From: Gemmobacter fulvus
Lineage (GTDB): Bacteria > Pseudomonadota > Alphaproteobacteria > Rhodobacterales > Rhodobacteraceae
Assembly: GCF_018798885.1 (NCBI RefSeq)
Contig: NZ_CP076366.1
Coordinates: forward strand, 64,501 to 128,500
DNA: 64,000 bases
Reading direction: 5' to 3'
Shown: positions 1-8,760 of the stretch, piece by piece
Position numbering within the stretch: position 1 is the first letter of the stretch
Layout: each line of letters opens with the position of its first letter
The notes under the pieces: generated by a model
Database searches by the model: none
Seen by the model: only the letters and a program-made list of their open reading frames with translations
What the model was told of the DNA's origin: nothing
Made by a program: the position numbers and the translations under genes

Positions 1-354
1 GTATTGTTGACCGTCTCGCCCGTTTCATTGGCAGCGACGGCGTCAGCGGAGCATGTCCTAGTGGCGAACACTTACTCCAAGGCAACTTTGAGATCAGTCG
101 CGGGTGAACTGGTGGCAAGCTTGCCGGGTGTGGAATATTTCCCGTCTTTTGAAATCATCACAACGCATGCCAACCATGGATCCTTTTATGAGCCGGATAT
201 GCGGAGTGTAAATCTCTTCGGGGTGCATCATGTGATGGAACACTTCTTCCGGTCGCTGACCTTTGTGCCAGGAGAACTGCACAAGGTATCCGCGCCAGAA
301 GAGCATAATGCCATTATTTGCGATGAAGAGAAACTTGCAGACTTTCAGAGCTGA
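1..354 (+). CDS. GSCFA-domain protein, C-terminal part (5' end outside window)
   Basis: The frame is open from the first base and stops at 352-354, so only the last ~117 residues are present. The segment TVSPVSLAATASAEH followed by VLVANTYSKATLR and a YFPSFEIIT stretch is characteristic of GSCFA-family proteins, which are found in bacterial surface-polysaccharide loci and resemble SGNH/GDSL esterases; their exact reaction is not established. The neighbour galE fits a glycan context. The apparent TTG start at 4 is an artefact of the window edge. The family call is from recognition of the conserved C-terminal block. Confidence 0.8.
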   Translation, partial: VLLTVSPVSLAATASAEHVLVANTYSKATLRSVAGELVASLPGVEYFPSFEIITTHANHGSFYEPDMRSVNLFGVHHVMEHFFRSLTFVPGELHKVSAPEEHNAIICDEEKLADFQS

Positions 355-487
355 ACGCCCCGCCCCCAAGATTGCATTTTGGCGCAGTATAGCGTCATAG
401 AGCGGGCGCAAAACTGTGGCAGACAGCGGAGGCACTTGATGAAAAACCTCCTAACAGTTTGATAATGTTCAGAAAGGTCTATAACAG

Positions 488-1474
488 ATGACGCAGACAG
501 TGCTGGTGACGGGCGGAGCAGGATATATCGGGGCTCATGCCTGCAAGGTGCTGAAGGCTGCGGGATTCACGCCCGTCACCTTCGACAATCTCAACACCGG
601 CTGGCAGGACGCGGTGAAATACGGCCCCTTCTTCAAGGGCGATCTGATGAACCGCGCCGATGTGGATGCGGCCTTTGCCCAGTATCAGCCGGTGGCGGTG
701 CTGCATTTCGCCGCCCTCAGCCTGGTGGGCGAAAGCATGACGGATCCCGGCAAATACTGGCGGGTGAATGTGATGGGCGCGCTCAACCTGATCGAGGGCG
801 CGCTGGCGGCGGGCTGCAAGAATTTCGTCTTTTCCTCGACCTGCGCCACCTATGGCGATCAGGACGGCGTGCTGCTGGACGAAGACTCGGTGCAGCGCCC
901 GATCAATTCCTATGGTGCCAGCAAACGCGCCATCGAGGACATGCTGGCCAATTTCGGCGCGAGCCATGGGCTCAACCATGTGATCTTCCGCTATTTCAAC
1001 GTGGCAGGCTGTGATCCCGAGGGCGAGATCGGCGAACAGCATGTGCCCGAAACCCATCTCATCCCGCTGATGCTGGATGCGGTGGCGGGCAAGCGTCCGG
1101 CGCTGACGGTGTTCGGATCGGATTACCCCACCCGCGACGGCACCTGCATCCGCGATTATGTGCATGTGATGGATCTGGTGGCGGCGCATGTGCTGGGCCT
1201 GCGCTGGCTGCTGGACGGGCGCGGCAACCGGGTGTTCAACCTGGGCACCGGCACCGGCTTTTCGGTGCGCGAGGTGATCGACCATTCGCGCGCCGTCACC
1301 AACCGTGATGTGCCGATCGTGGAGGGCGCGCGCCGGGCGGGCGATGCGGTGGCGCTGGTCTCGGGATCGGCCCGCGCGATGCAGGAACTGGGCTGGGAGC
1401 CGACCCGCTCCAACCTGCGCGACATGATCGGCGATGCTTGGACCTGGGCCCAGGGCAAGGGCTACAGCGCCTGA
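488..1474 (+). CDS. galE: UDP-glucose 4-epimerase GalE
   Basis: This cytoplasmic short-chain dehydrogenase/reductase interconverts UDP-glucose and UDP-galactose for exopolysaccharide or LPS synthesis. The 328 residues match the usual length. A Rossmann NAD-binding motif TGGAGYIGAH lies at residues 8-17. The catalytic YxxxK is Y142-K146 (SYGASK), with the supporting Ser in FSSTCATYG about 25 residues earlier. The C-terminal NLGTGTGFSVREV block is typical of GalE. It sits 133 bp after the GSCFA gene on the same strand and may be cotranscribed with it. The function of the enzyme is secure; which glycan it serves is inferred. Confidence 0.95.
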   Translation: MTQTVLVTGGAGYIGAHACKVLKAAGFTPVTFDNLNTGWQDAVKYGPFFKGDLMNRADVDAAFAQYQPVAVLHFAALSLVGESMTDPGKYWRVNVMGALNLIEGALAAGCKNFVFSSTCATYGDQDGVLLDEDSVQRPINSYGASKRAIEDMLANFGASHGLNHVIFRYFNVAGCDPEGEIGEQHVPETHLIPLMLDAVAGKRPALTVFGSDYPTRDGTCIRDYVHVMDLVAAHVLGLRWLLDGRGNRVFNLGTGTGFSVREVIDHSRAVTNRDVPIVEGARRAGDAVALVSGSARAMQELGWEPTRSNLRDMIGDAWTWAQGKGYSA

Positions 1475-1767
1475 TCTGCCGCCCCGCTGCTGTGTGGCGG
1501 GGGCAGAAAAAACAGCTGCCGCCCGGGAACCGATGCCCGGGTGCGGCGTTGCGCCCTGAGGGTCGCGCCCGCTGCCTTCGGCATGGCGGTGCGGCCCTGC
1601 GGCCCGCAGGATGGCCAGACCACAGGGGAGGCCACCGGCATCATGCAGGATCAGGGAAGGGGCGAAGATCGGGGTCATCAGGTCGGCCCGTCTTTTGCCA
1701 TTCCTGTTTGTTCAGGCCCGATCCCCAGTCCCCCCTTCTCCATGACCCCCTCAGCGGATGACCCGGC

Positions 1768-4653
1768 ATGAATATCGACCTTGAGGCGGTATTTGCCGCC
1801 GCCCCTTCGCCCTTTGTGCTGCTGGACCGGGATCTGCGGATCATCTGGGTCAATGCGGCCTATCTGGAGGTGACGGGCCGCGCGCGGGCCGAAATTGTCG
1901 GGCAGATCCTGTCCGAGGCCTTTCCCGCGCCCGAGGATTCGGTATCGGACCGGATGCTGCGCGGCTCGTTCCGGCGGGTGCTGGCCAGTGGCCGCATCGA
2001 CCATCTGCCGCTGATCCCCTATCCGATCCGCGATGCCGCCGGGGTGGAGGTGACGCGCTACTGGAGTGCGACCCATACCCCGATCACCGATGCCGCCGGT
2101 CAGGTGCAGTTCATCCTGCAAAACACCTATGATGTCTCGGATCTTTACCGCAACAGCGCGGGCACGGCCCCGGCGCATCAGGCGCTGCTGCTGCACCGCG
2201 CCGAGGCGGTGTCGCGCGAAAACCTCGCGCTTGGCACGCTGACCGAATTCTTTCGCGCGGTATTTGACCAGTCGCCCAGTTTCATCGCCATCACCAATGG
2301 CCCGGATCATGTGTTCCAGATCGCCAATCAGGCCTTTGTGCAGGTGATCGGGCAGCGCGAACTGGTGGGCCGCTCGGTGCGCGAGGCCCTGCCGGAGCTG
2401 GAGGGGCAAGGTTTCTTCGATCTGCTGGATCAGGCCTATCGCAGCGGCGAGGCCATCACCCTGCGCGGCGTGCCCGCCATGTTGCAGCGCGAGGCCGGGG
2501 CGGCGCCGGTGCAGATCCATGTCGATTTCACCTATCAGCCGCTGCGCAATGCCGATGGTGTCAGCATGGGCCTCATCATCGAGGGGCATGATGTCACCAG
2601 CCAGAAACAGGCCGAACAGGATCTGATCGCCTCGCGCGAACGCTTTCACAGCATGGCCCAGACCATGCCCAACCATGTCTGGACCGCCACGGCGGCGGGT
2701 GGGCTGGATTGGCTCAATGACCGGATCTACGACTACACCGGGGCGGCCGAAGGTGATCTGTACGGAGAGGACTGGGGCAAGGTGGTGCATCCCGAGGATC
2801 TGCCGCGCGTGGCCGAAAACTGGGGCGCAGCGGTGGCGCAGGGGCAGCGCTATGAGGCCGAGTTCCGCATCCGGGGGGCGGATGGCCATCACCGCTGGCA
2901 TCTGGTGCGCGCCGCACCGCTGCATGATGCGGCGGGTCAGGTGGTGCGCTGGGTCGGCACCAATACCGATATCGAGGACCGCAAGCTGGCCGAGGCGGCG
3001 ATTGCCGAGCTGAACGCCACGCTGGAAGACCGGGTGGCCGAACGCAACCGCGAGCTGGAGGATCTGCACGCCACGCTGCGGCAAAGCCAGAAGATGGAGG
3101 CGATCGGCAATCTGGCCGGCGGCATTGCGCATGATTTCAACAATCTGCTGCAAACCATCACCGGCAATCTGCAACTGGCGCTGCGCGAGACGCCGAAAGG
3201 CTCGGCGCTGGCCGCGCGGCTGGAACAGGCCATGGGGGCGGTGATGCGCGGCGCCACGCTGTCGTCGCAGTTGCTGTCCTTCGGGCGGCGACAGCCGCTG
3301 GCACCGCGGGTGATCAATCTGGGGCGCCTGCTGCGCGGCACCGACAGCATCATCCGCAGCGCCATCGGCGAAGGCGTGGAGGTGGAGACCATCGTGGCGG
3401 GCGGGCTGTGGACGACCCATGTCGATCCGACCAATGTGGAAAGCGCCCTGCTGAACCTGGCGATCAACGCCCGTGATGCAATGAACGGCAAGGGCAAGCT
3501 GACCATCGAGGTGGGCAATGCCTTTCTGGATGATGCCTATGCCCGCGCCAATGCCGATGTGCAGCCGGGCCAATATGTGATGATTGCCGTCAGCGACACC
3601 GGCTGCGGCATCCCGCGCGAGATCCTGGAGCGGGTGTTCGATCCGTTCTTCACCACCAAACCCGAAGGCAAGGGCACCGGGCTCGGCCTGTCGATGGTAT
3701 ATGGCTTTGTCAAACAATCCGGCGGCCATGTGAAGATCTACAGCGAGCCGGGCAGCGGCACCGCGATCAAGCTTTATCTGCCGCGCTCGCATGAGGCGGA
3801 AGAGGTCATCGCGCCGATGCAGGGCGATGCGCTGACCCGCGGCAACGAGACGATCCTGCTGGTGGAGGATGACGAGGCGGTGCGCGCCACGGCGGCGCAG
3901 CTTCTGGCCGATCTGGGCTATACGGTGTTGCAGGCCCGCGATGCCGACCGGGCGATGGTGGTGATCGAAAGCGGCGCGCGCATTGATCTGCTGTTCACCG
4001 ATGTGGTGATGCCGGGGCAATTGACCAGCCGCGAGATGGCCGAACGCGCCCGCGCGATGAACCCCGATCTGCCGGTGCTGTTCACCTCGGGTTATACGCA
4101 GAACTCCATCGTGCATGGCGGGCGGCTTGATCCGGGGGTGCAGCTGCTGAGCAAGCCCTACACCCAAGAGGCGCTGGCGCAGAAGATCCGCGCCGTGCTG
4201 GAACGGACCCCTGCCTCTGCGCCGGTCGATGCGGCATCCGCCAACGTGGCCCCCCAATCGGAAACGGCACCGGACCCGGCCACGCTGTTTGCAGGGGTGC
4301 GGGTTCTGGTCTGCGAGGATGATCCGCTGATCCGCTATGGCATCGTGGAAGGCTTGCAGGATGCCGGGTGCCAGATCGCCGAGGCCGCCTCGGGCGCAGC
4401 GGCGCTGGCGCTTCTGGCCGCCCAGCCCTTTGATCTGCTGTTTCTGGATGTGGGCCTGCCCGATCAGCCCGGCACCTGCGTGGCGCGACAGGCCCGCAAA
4501 CAGGCCCCGGATCTGCCGATCCTGTTTGCCACCGGCGATCTTGACGTGCCCGAGGCGGCAGAACTGGGCCGCTGTCAGGTGCTGAGCAAACCCTTCCATG
4601 ACGCGATGATGTATCGCGCCATCGCCCAGCTGCTGCAGCGCCCCAGCCCCTGA
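1768..4653 (+). CDS. Hybrid sensor histidine kinase with three PAS and two receiver domains
   Basis: This is a 961-residue soluble signalling kinase with no membrane segment visible. In order it has PAS domains at about 10-125, 160-280 and 290-405 (the last with the PAC-like VRWVGTNTDIEDRK), a short coiled coil, and a HisKA domain with His455 in GGIAHDFNNLL. The HATPase has DTGCGIP and GTGLGLS boxes. Two receivers follow, at about 690-805 (phospho-Asp in LLFTDVVMPG) and 845-955 (phospho-Asp in LLFLDVGLPD). No DNA-binding output is fused, so a partner must exist elsewhere. It starts 293 bp after galE. The signal sensed cannot be read from the sequence. Confidence 0.9.
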   Translation: MNIDLEAVFAAAPSPFVLLDRDLRIIWVNAAYLEVTGRARAEIVGQILSEAFPAPEDSVSDRMLRGSFRRVLASGRIDHLPLIPYPIRDAAGVEVTRYWSATHTPITDAAGQVQFILQNTYDVSDLYRNSAGTAPAHQALLLHRAEAVSRENLALGTLTEFFRAVFDQSPSFIAITNGPDHVFQIANQAFVQVIGQRELVGRSVREALPELEGQGFFDLLDQAYRSGEAITLRGVPAMLQREAGAAPVQIHVDFTYQPLRNADGVSMGLIIEGHDVTSQKQAEQDLIASRERFHSMAQTMPNHVWTATAAGGLDWLNDRIYDYTGAAEGDLYGEDWGKVVHPEDLPRVAENWGAAVAQGQRYEAEFRIRGADGHHRWHLVRAAPLHDAAGQVVRWVGTNTDIEDRKLAEAAIAELNATLEDRVAERNRELEDLHATLRQSQKMEAIGNLAGGIAHDFNNLLQTITGNLQLALRETPKGSALAARLEQAMGAVMRGATLSSQLLSFGRRQPLAPRVINLGRLLRGTDSIIRSAIGEGVEVETIVAGGLWTTHVDPTNVESALLNLAINARDAMNGKGKLTIEVGNAFLDDAYARANADVQPGQYVMIAVSDTGCGIPREILERVFDPFFTTKPEGKGTGLGLSMVYGFVKQSGGHVKIYSEPGSGTAIKLYLPRSHEAEEVIAPMQGDALTRGNETILLVEDDEAVRATAAQLLADLGYTVLQARDADRAMVVIESGARIDLLFTDVVMPGQLTSREMAERARAMNPDLPVLFTSGYTQNSIVHGGRLDPGVQLLSKPYTQEALAQKIRAVLERTPASAPVDAASANVAPQSETAPDPATLFAGVRVLVCEDDPLIRYGIVEGLQDAGCQIAEAASGAAALALLAAQPFDLLFLDVGLPDQPGTCVARQARKQAPDLPILFATGDLDVPEAAELGRCQVLSKPFHDAMMYRAIAQLLQRPSP

Positions 4654-4994
4654 TCCCGCCGCCTGTTGCGCGGTCCTCGGGGCCGTTTCTGTTCCGCGCA
4701 GTTGCGAAGCCATAGAGTCACGATAAGGGGGACTTATCGTGAGTGATGTGCCGATCCATGGAACCTGCCAGCAAGGATCATTAGGGCAGGATCTTGCGCG
4801 TTATAGGCGTATATGCTTGTATCTCATGGGAAAATGACACCTCCGGAGACGGCCGACAGACGGGGAAAACCCCTCTCCGGCCCGCCCGGCTGTCGCGTTT
4901 GGTTCCCGATTTCAATTGAAGCGATTAGCTGAAATCTGAGCGGTCGCGTTCGAGCTTATCATTTCACTAAAGGCGCTGCGGTGGGGCAGGGGGG
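4654..4994. other. Intergenic stretch without a supported gene
   Basis: This 341-bp gap separates the kinase from the convergent integrase. I see no coding frame. It holds a short inverted repeat (GATTTCA at 4908-4914, TGAAATC at 4930-4936) and a small GGGGAAAACCCC dyad near 4882. Because an integrase gene ends here an attachment site is possible, but no second copy of a core was found, so this is not claimed. Confidence 0.5.
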
Positions 4995-6104
4995 TCACAA
5001 TCCCGCGGCCTTGGTCAGGTTCACCCGGAACCTGTCGCGGCGTCGCTGGTATCGGCGGGTCATCTCTGCGCTGGCATGACCAAGCTGCTTTTGAACGTAG
5101 CGCTCATCAACTTCCGCGCTGCTGGCAAGGCCTGCGCGCAGGGAATGGCCCGAGAACAGCCGCACGCGCTCGGCTTCAGGCAGATCAGGGCGTAGCCCGG
5201 CCTCGCGGGCGCAGGACTTGATCAGCCGGGCGACGTGCTTGTCCGACAACCGCTCGCTCGTAGCTTTCAGGCCGTTGCGTGACGTGGCGACGAAGATCGG
5301 GCCGAAGTCGATCCTTGCGTAATGCAGCCACTGCGTCAGGGCATGGACCGGGCAGGTCTGATCTGATGAGCCGCGGGCGATTTCGACCTCGCGCCAACCG
5401 GTCTTGCCGCGCAGGGTGAGGAGCACGCCGTCCTCCAAGATCTCGACCCAGCCGCCGGAGTCAGGCGTGTCATCCTTGCCGTGGTCGAGGCTGACAATTT
5501 CGGACCGACGCAGGCCACCAGCAAAGCCGATCAGCAGGATCGCCCGGTCGCGCAGGCCGCGCAAATCGTGGGGGAGGGTTGCCAGCATGTCGCGCAGGTC
5601 TTCCGGCAGAATGGCCTCTTTCTGTGCTGGTGGCCGTGCGTGCTTGCGGCGGATGCCAGCCAGGACGCTGGCAATGTGCCGATCTTTGCGGTCGAGCCGC
5701 TCTCCGCGCTGCGCATAGCCCCAGGTCAGGCCAGACAGCCGCCGTTCTATAGAGGAGGCCGAGAGGGCAGGTGCTTTGCCGCTCGGCGCTGCCAGATCGG
5801 CGATGTAGAGGCCGATCAGCTGGGACGACGAGGGGAGAGGGTCCGCGCCACGCATCCGGCACCAGCGCGCGAAGTGGGCCCAATCCTTGGTGTAGGCCTT
5901 CAGCGTGTTCTCCGACGCCGCCTGACGCGCATAGTCACGCGCCGTTTCGACCAGGCGGTCGAGCGTGCCCGAGCCAGCGACATGGGAGGGCAGGGCGATC
6001 GTGTCGCGCTCCGTATCAGCGCTGTCGTCCCGCTCATGGCGATCGGGACGTTCCGGGGGTTCTGAAGGCGATTTCTCGGGCGTTTCGGTCATACCGTCGA
6101 GCAT
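4995..6104 (-). CDS. Tyrosine-type site-specific recombinase/integrase
   Basis: This 369-residue DNA breaking-rejoining enzyme has a Ser/Asp/Glu-rich N-terminal tail (1-45), a SAM-like core-binding domain (about 50-150, LVETARDYARQAASENTLKA) and a catalytic domain. The catalytic residues are visible: Arg in GFAGGLRRSEI, the HSLRAG box, LGHAS, and the nucleophilic Tyr in TRRYQRR. It is divergent from the DUF1403 gene across a 114-bp region containing a strong palindrome (6116-6140). An alternative start is the ATG at 6092. Whether it mobilises the adjacent DUF1403-ScpB-tni block or is a plasmid resolvase is unknown. Confidence 0.9.
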   Translation of the reverse strand: MLDGMTETPEKSPSEPPERPDRHERDDSADTERDTIALPSHVAGSGTLDRLVETARDYARQAASENTLKAYTKDWAHFARWCRMRGADPLPSSSQLIGLYIADLAAPSGKAPALSASSIERRLSGLTWGYAQRGERLDRKDRHIASVLAGIRRKHARPPAQKEAILPEDLRDMLATLPHDLRGLRDRAILLIGFAGGLRRSEIVSLDHGKDDTPDSGGWVEILEDGVLLTLRGKTGWREVEIARGSSDQTCPVHALTQWLHYARIDFGPIFVATSRNGLKATSERLSDKHVARLIKSCAREAGLRPDLPEAERVRLFSGHSLRAGLASSAEVDERYVQKQLGHASAEMTRRYQRRRDRFRVNLTKAAGL

Positions 6105-6115
6105 ACTCCCGGCAC

Positions 6116-6140
6116 GTCCGATAATGCAACATTATTGGAC
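6116..6140. promoter_or_regulatory. Near-perfect palindrome, probable operator between integrase and DUF1403 genes
   Basis: GTCCGATAATG (6116-6126), a 3-bp CAA spacer, and CATTATTGGAC (6130-6140) form an 11-bp inverted repeat with one mismatch. Related ATAATG blocks recur at 6141-6147 and 6200-6206. The site lies in the divergent promoter region, so it is likely an operator or a recombinase-binding site. What binds it is unknown. Confidence 0.5.
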
Positions 6141-6218
6141 ATAATGGCGCTGACAAAGCTGCGGCGCTATTGGTGCATTTAGCTGGTAGAAAGCGCCGTC
6201 ATAATGTAGGCTGCCGGC

Positions 6219-7109
6219 ATGAGAAAACCGCGCGCCGAGCCTTTGGAAACCTTGCCGATGCTGCCCCCGCTGCCGGGCTGGATCGGTGCTGCCCCGGCAG
6301 AAACCCTTGAGGCAGCGGCCTTCCGCTCTGGGGCCGCGCTGGCGCATCTGAGCCAAGTGACCGCGGCCGGGGATGTGCCTGTGGCGCTGTGGCGGGACCG
6401 CTTGGCTTTGGTGGCGGCCGGGAACTGCGCTGAAATGGCGGGGCGCAGGGAAGGGCCGGGCGCCTTGCGCGATGCCCTGCACCTGACGGGTCCGGGCGAC
6501 GACCCCGGCCCGGCGGGACGGCTTTTGCAGCAGTGGTCACGCGCGGTGGCCCGGCCTGTCTCGGTCGCGCATCTGACCAATGCGCTGCAAGGGATCGTGG
6601 CCGAGCGGATCGCGCTGTGCCTTGATGCCATGGGGCAGACCCCGGTCGACCGCGCGGCGCATGTCATTGAGGCGGTGCTGACAGATCACCCGCGGGCCGA
6701 AACTGCGGCGCTGATCCTTGCCGATGCGGTTCTGGCAAAGGGGGTGGGGGCAACGCATGTGCTGCCACTTCTGGCGCTGACGCTCAGGCCCCGCGACCTG
6801 CGCCTGCGGGGCGATGATCTGCGTCTGGCCTGTCACCGCGCCGTGGTCTCTGCCATCGGCGGGCAGGTGCTGCCACTGGCCGGGGACTTGGCCCGGGCGG
6901 CGGCCCGCCTGCGGGCGGTGGCCCCAAAGCTGCGCGCCAAGGCGGCGGGCCGGGCGGTCGATCTGTTCCTGTCGCGCGATGCGCTGGCGCCGGGGGCATT
7001 GGCCTTTATGTCGGATCGGGCCGCGCGACGGCTCTGCGACCGACTGGTTGCGCTCGGCGCCGTGCGCGAACTGACAGGGCGGGACACGTTCCGTCTGTAC
7101 GGGGTCTAA
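6219..7109 (+). CDS. DUF1403 family protein
   Basis: This 296-residue Ala/Leu/Arg-rich, mostly helical cytoplasmic protein has no signal peptide or membrane segment. The opening PPLPGWIGA, the middle VLTDHPRAETAALILADAVLA and the RLCDRLVALGAVRELTGRDTF end match DUF1403. To my knowledge that family is known mainly from alphaproteobacterial plasmids and integrative elements and has no established function. The C-terminus resembles a degenerate winged helix. It is followed 2 bp later by the ScpB-like gene, indicating one operon. The start ATG lies only ~14 bp after a CATAAT block, so the leader may be very short. Confidence 0.8.
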   Translation: MRKPRAEPLETLPMLPPLPGWIGAAPAETLEAAAFRSGAALAHLSQVTAAGDVPVALWRDRLALVAAGNCAEMAGRREGPGALRDALHLTGPGDDPGPAGRLLQQWSRAVARPVSVAHLTNALQGIVAERIALCLDAMGQTPVDRAAHVIEAVLTDHPRAETAALILADAVLAKGVGATHVLPLLALTLRPRDLRLRGDDLRLACHRAVVSAIGGQVLPLAGDLARAAARLRAVAPKLRAKAAGRAVDLFLSRDALAPGALAFMSDRAARRLCDRLVALGAVRELTGRDTFRLYGV

Positions 7110-7111
7110 GC

Positions 7112-7720
7112 ATGGGGCGGCGCGAGGACACAGAACTTGACCGCGAATTGGCCGTTCTTCCCCCTGAGATGCGCTGGCGGGAATGGATGCGACGAATCGA
7201 GGCGGTGCTGTTTGCAAGCGCGACCCCGGTGGCGCGCGAGGATCTGGCGCGGGTCGTGGGGCAGGGGGCCTCAGTCGATCTGTTGATCGAGGATCTGGCA
7301 GTGGATCTGGAGGGCCGACCCTATGAGGTGGCACAGGTGGGCAAGGCGTGGATGCTGCGCACGCGCGCGGCCTATGCCCCAGCGATCCGCGCCGCGGCGG
7401 ATGTGGACGGCCAAGCGCTGAACCTGTCAGAATACGATCTGGCCGTGCTGGCGGCGATCGCATTCCACCAGCCGGTAAGCCGCGACGGGCTGAAGGACAT
7501 CTTCGGCAAAGAGATCAGCCGTGATCTGATCGGCAGGTTGGCCGAGCGTGACCTGATCGGCACCGGCCCGCGCGAACCCCGGCGCGGCGCGCCCTACACT
7601 TTTGTCACCACCGAGACCTTCCTTGCCACCTTCGGGATGGCGTCCTTGCGCGACCTGCCCGATCCCGAGCAACTCGCAGATGCCGGCCTCGCGGGCAGGT
7701 CGGAGGCTCACGACATTTAA
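7112..7720 (+). CDS. ScpB-like segregation/condensation protein
   Basis: This 202-residue protein has the tandem winged-helix layout of ScpB: RIEAVLFASATPV near residues 28-42, then LNLSEYDLAVLAAIAFHQPVS and IGTGPREPRRGAPYTFVTTETFL. ScpB normally clamps the ScpA kleisin on SMC. Here neither scpA nor smc is nearby, and the partner is a DUF1403 gene 2 bp upstream. It is therefore likely a mobile-element-specific paralogue rather than the housekeeping subunit. Its stop TAA at 7718-7720 overlaps the stop of the convergent tniQ. The fold call is strong; the role is inferred. Confidence 0.85.
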   Translation: MGRREDTELDRELAVLPPEMRWREWMRRIEAVLFASATPVAREDLARVVGQGASVDLLIEDLAVDLEGRPYEVAQVGKAWMLRTRAAYAPAIRAAADVDGQALNLSEYDLAVLAAIAFHQPVSRDGLKDIFGKEISRDLIGRLAERDLIGTGPREPRRGAPYTFVTTETFLATFGMASLRDLPDPEQLADAGLAGRSEAHDI

Positions 7721-8760
7721 GGAGCGGGTTGAGCTTCGGCCGCAGATCGGCGGGCTTCATGAAGCTGGGTCGCTGCCCGCAGCAGGGCGGCCAGATCAGT
7801 CGCTCTGGGGGAGGAGGCCCGCCGCAGCCCTGCAGTTTCAGCAAGCTGATCCGTGAGTTCCTTGACCAATCCGTTGTGGTTTCCAGCGGCATTGGCAAGC
7901 CGGACCCAAAGGTTCAGCGGGCCACCACCTTTGTGGCCAACTATTCCGCTCTGCCCTTCCGACAGCCGCCGGAAGAAATCGTGGCGAATCCGATGCGACA
8001 GTTGCGGGATCGTTGATGTCGTCGTACCGACGGGCACCGGGCATATTGCAATCCTCTCTGGCAGGGTTTTCCGTTTGCCCCGGCCCACGCCAAGTGCGAG
8101 CCCTGCTGTGTCAAGACGAAGCAGATCGTCGATCAGCCGCTCGAGACGCCGGGCGCCTGGGTTTGCCGGGTCCGTCGGTTTGGCGAGAGGAGCGTCGCAG
8201 AAGGCGCAGTATTGCTGTGAAACAAGGCGATCCTGTCTGAACGGCGCAAGGCCCTGACCGCAAGACGGGCAGCGGTCGCGCAATCGGCAGCCATGGCGAA
8301 AGCAGGACACGCGGGTTGCCAGAGTCCAACTCTGCCGGAAATAGGGCGCCTCGTCTTCCCGCAGGCAGGTGGGACAGAACTGCAGCCAACAGGACTGCGC
8401 CGTCGATGTCCCTGCATCTTGCGGCCGGCTCCGCAGCTGCAAGCGCACGCTCGACAAGGGACTGTGGGCCAGACAAAGTCCGTCAATATCTTCGGGGCAG
8501 ATCGACGTATGGTCGAGCAGGATGCGGCGAACTGCCTCCGGAAGATGCCGGTCAAGTTGTGCCGACCATGTCTCGCCGGCCACTCCGAGCACCGCTCCAA
8601 AATAGCGCGGCGGCACACCATTGGCATGTGCAAGCCGATGCAGCCAGCTTGACAAAAGCTCGCCAGGAGCCGGCCTGATGTCCACCGGCCAGCGATGTCC
8701 CGCCGCCACTCTATAGCGGCGGGCCGGGGAGACGATGATCCTCGGCGCATTGCTGGTCAT
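7717..8760 (-). CDS. tniQ: TniQ family protein
   Basis: This 347-residue target-selection protein opens with the TniQ signature PAPGELLSSWLHRLAHANG. It then carries two zinc-ribbon-like clusters: CPTCLREDEAPYFRQ...CFRHGCRLRDRCPSCG, and YCAFCDAP. In Tn7-like elements TniQ/TnsD proteins choose the target site, and some variants partner with Cascade or Cas12k; no cas gene is present here. The C-terminal third (GHKGGGPLNLWVRLANAAGN) is less conserved. The start overlaps the tniB stop by 4 bp (ATGA), so the two are translationally coupled. Confidence 0.9.
   Translation of the reverse strand: MTSNAPRIIVSPARRYRVAAGHRWPVDIRPAPGELLSSWLHRLAHANGVPPRYFGAVLGVAGETWSAQLDRHLPEAVRRILLDHTSICPEDIDGLCLAHSPLSSVRLQLRSRPQDAGTSTAQSCWLQFCPTCLREDEAPYFRQSWTLATRVSCFRHGCRLRDRCPSCGQGLAPFRQDRLVSQQYCAFCDAPLAKPTDPANPGARRLERLIDDLLRLDTAGLALGVGRGKRKTLPERIAICPVPVGTTTSTIPQLSHRIRHDFFRRLSEGQSGIVGHKGGGPLNLWVRLANAAGNHNGLVKELTDQLAETAGLRRASSPRATDLAALLRAATQLHEARRSAAEAQPAP

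Noticed and set aside
1475-1515. GC-rich hairpin after galE as a terminator
   Set aside because: The stem is imperfect and is followed by an A-run, not a T-run, on the plus strand, so it does not meet the pattern for the galE direction.
1678-4713. 1011-codon minus-strand open frame opposite the hybrid kinase
   Set aside because: It is the antisense shadow of the kinase gene in high-GC DNA; it is rich in Arg/His/Gln/Gly with no domain, and starts and ends track the real gene.
7717-8760. CRISPR-associated transposon
   Set aside because: tniQ, tniB and tniA are present, but there is no cas gene and no repeat array in the window.
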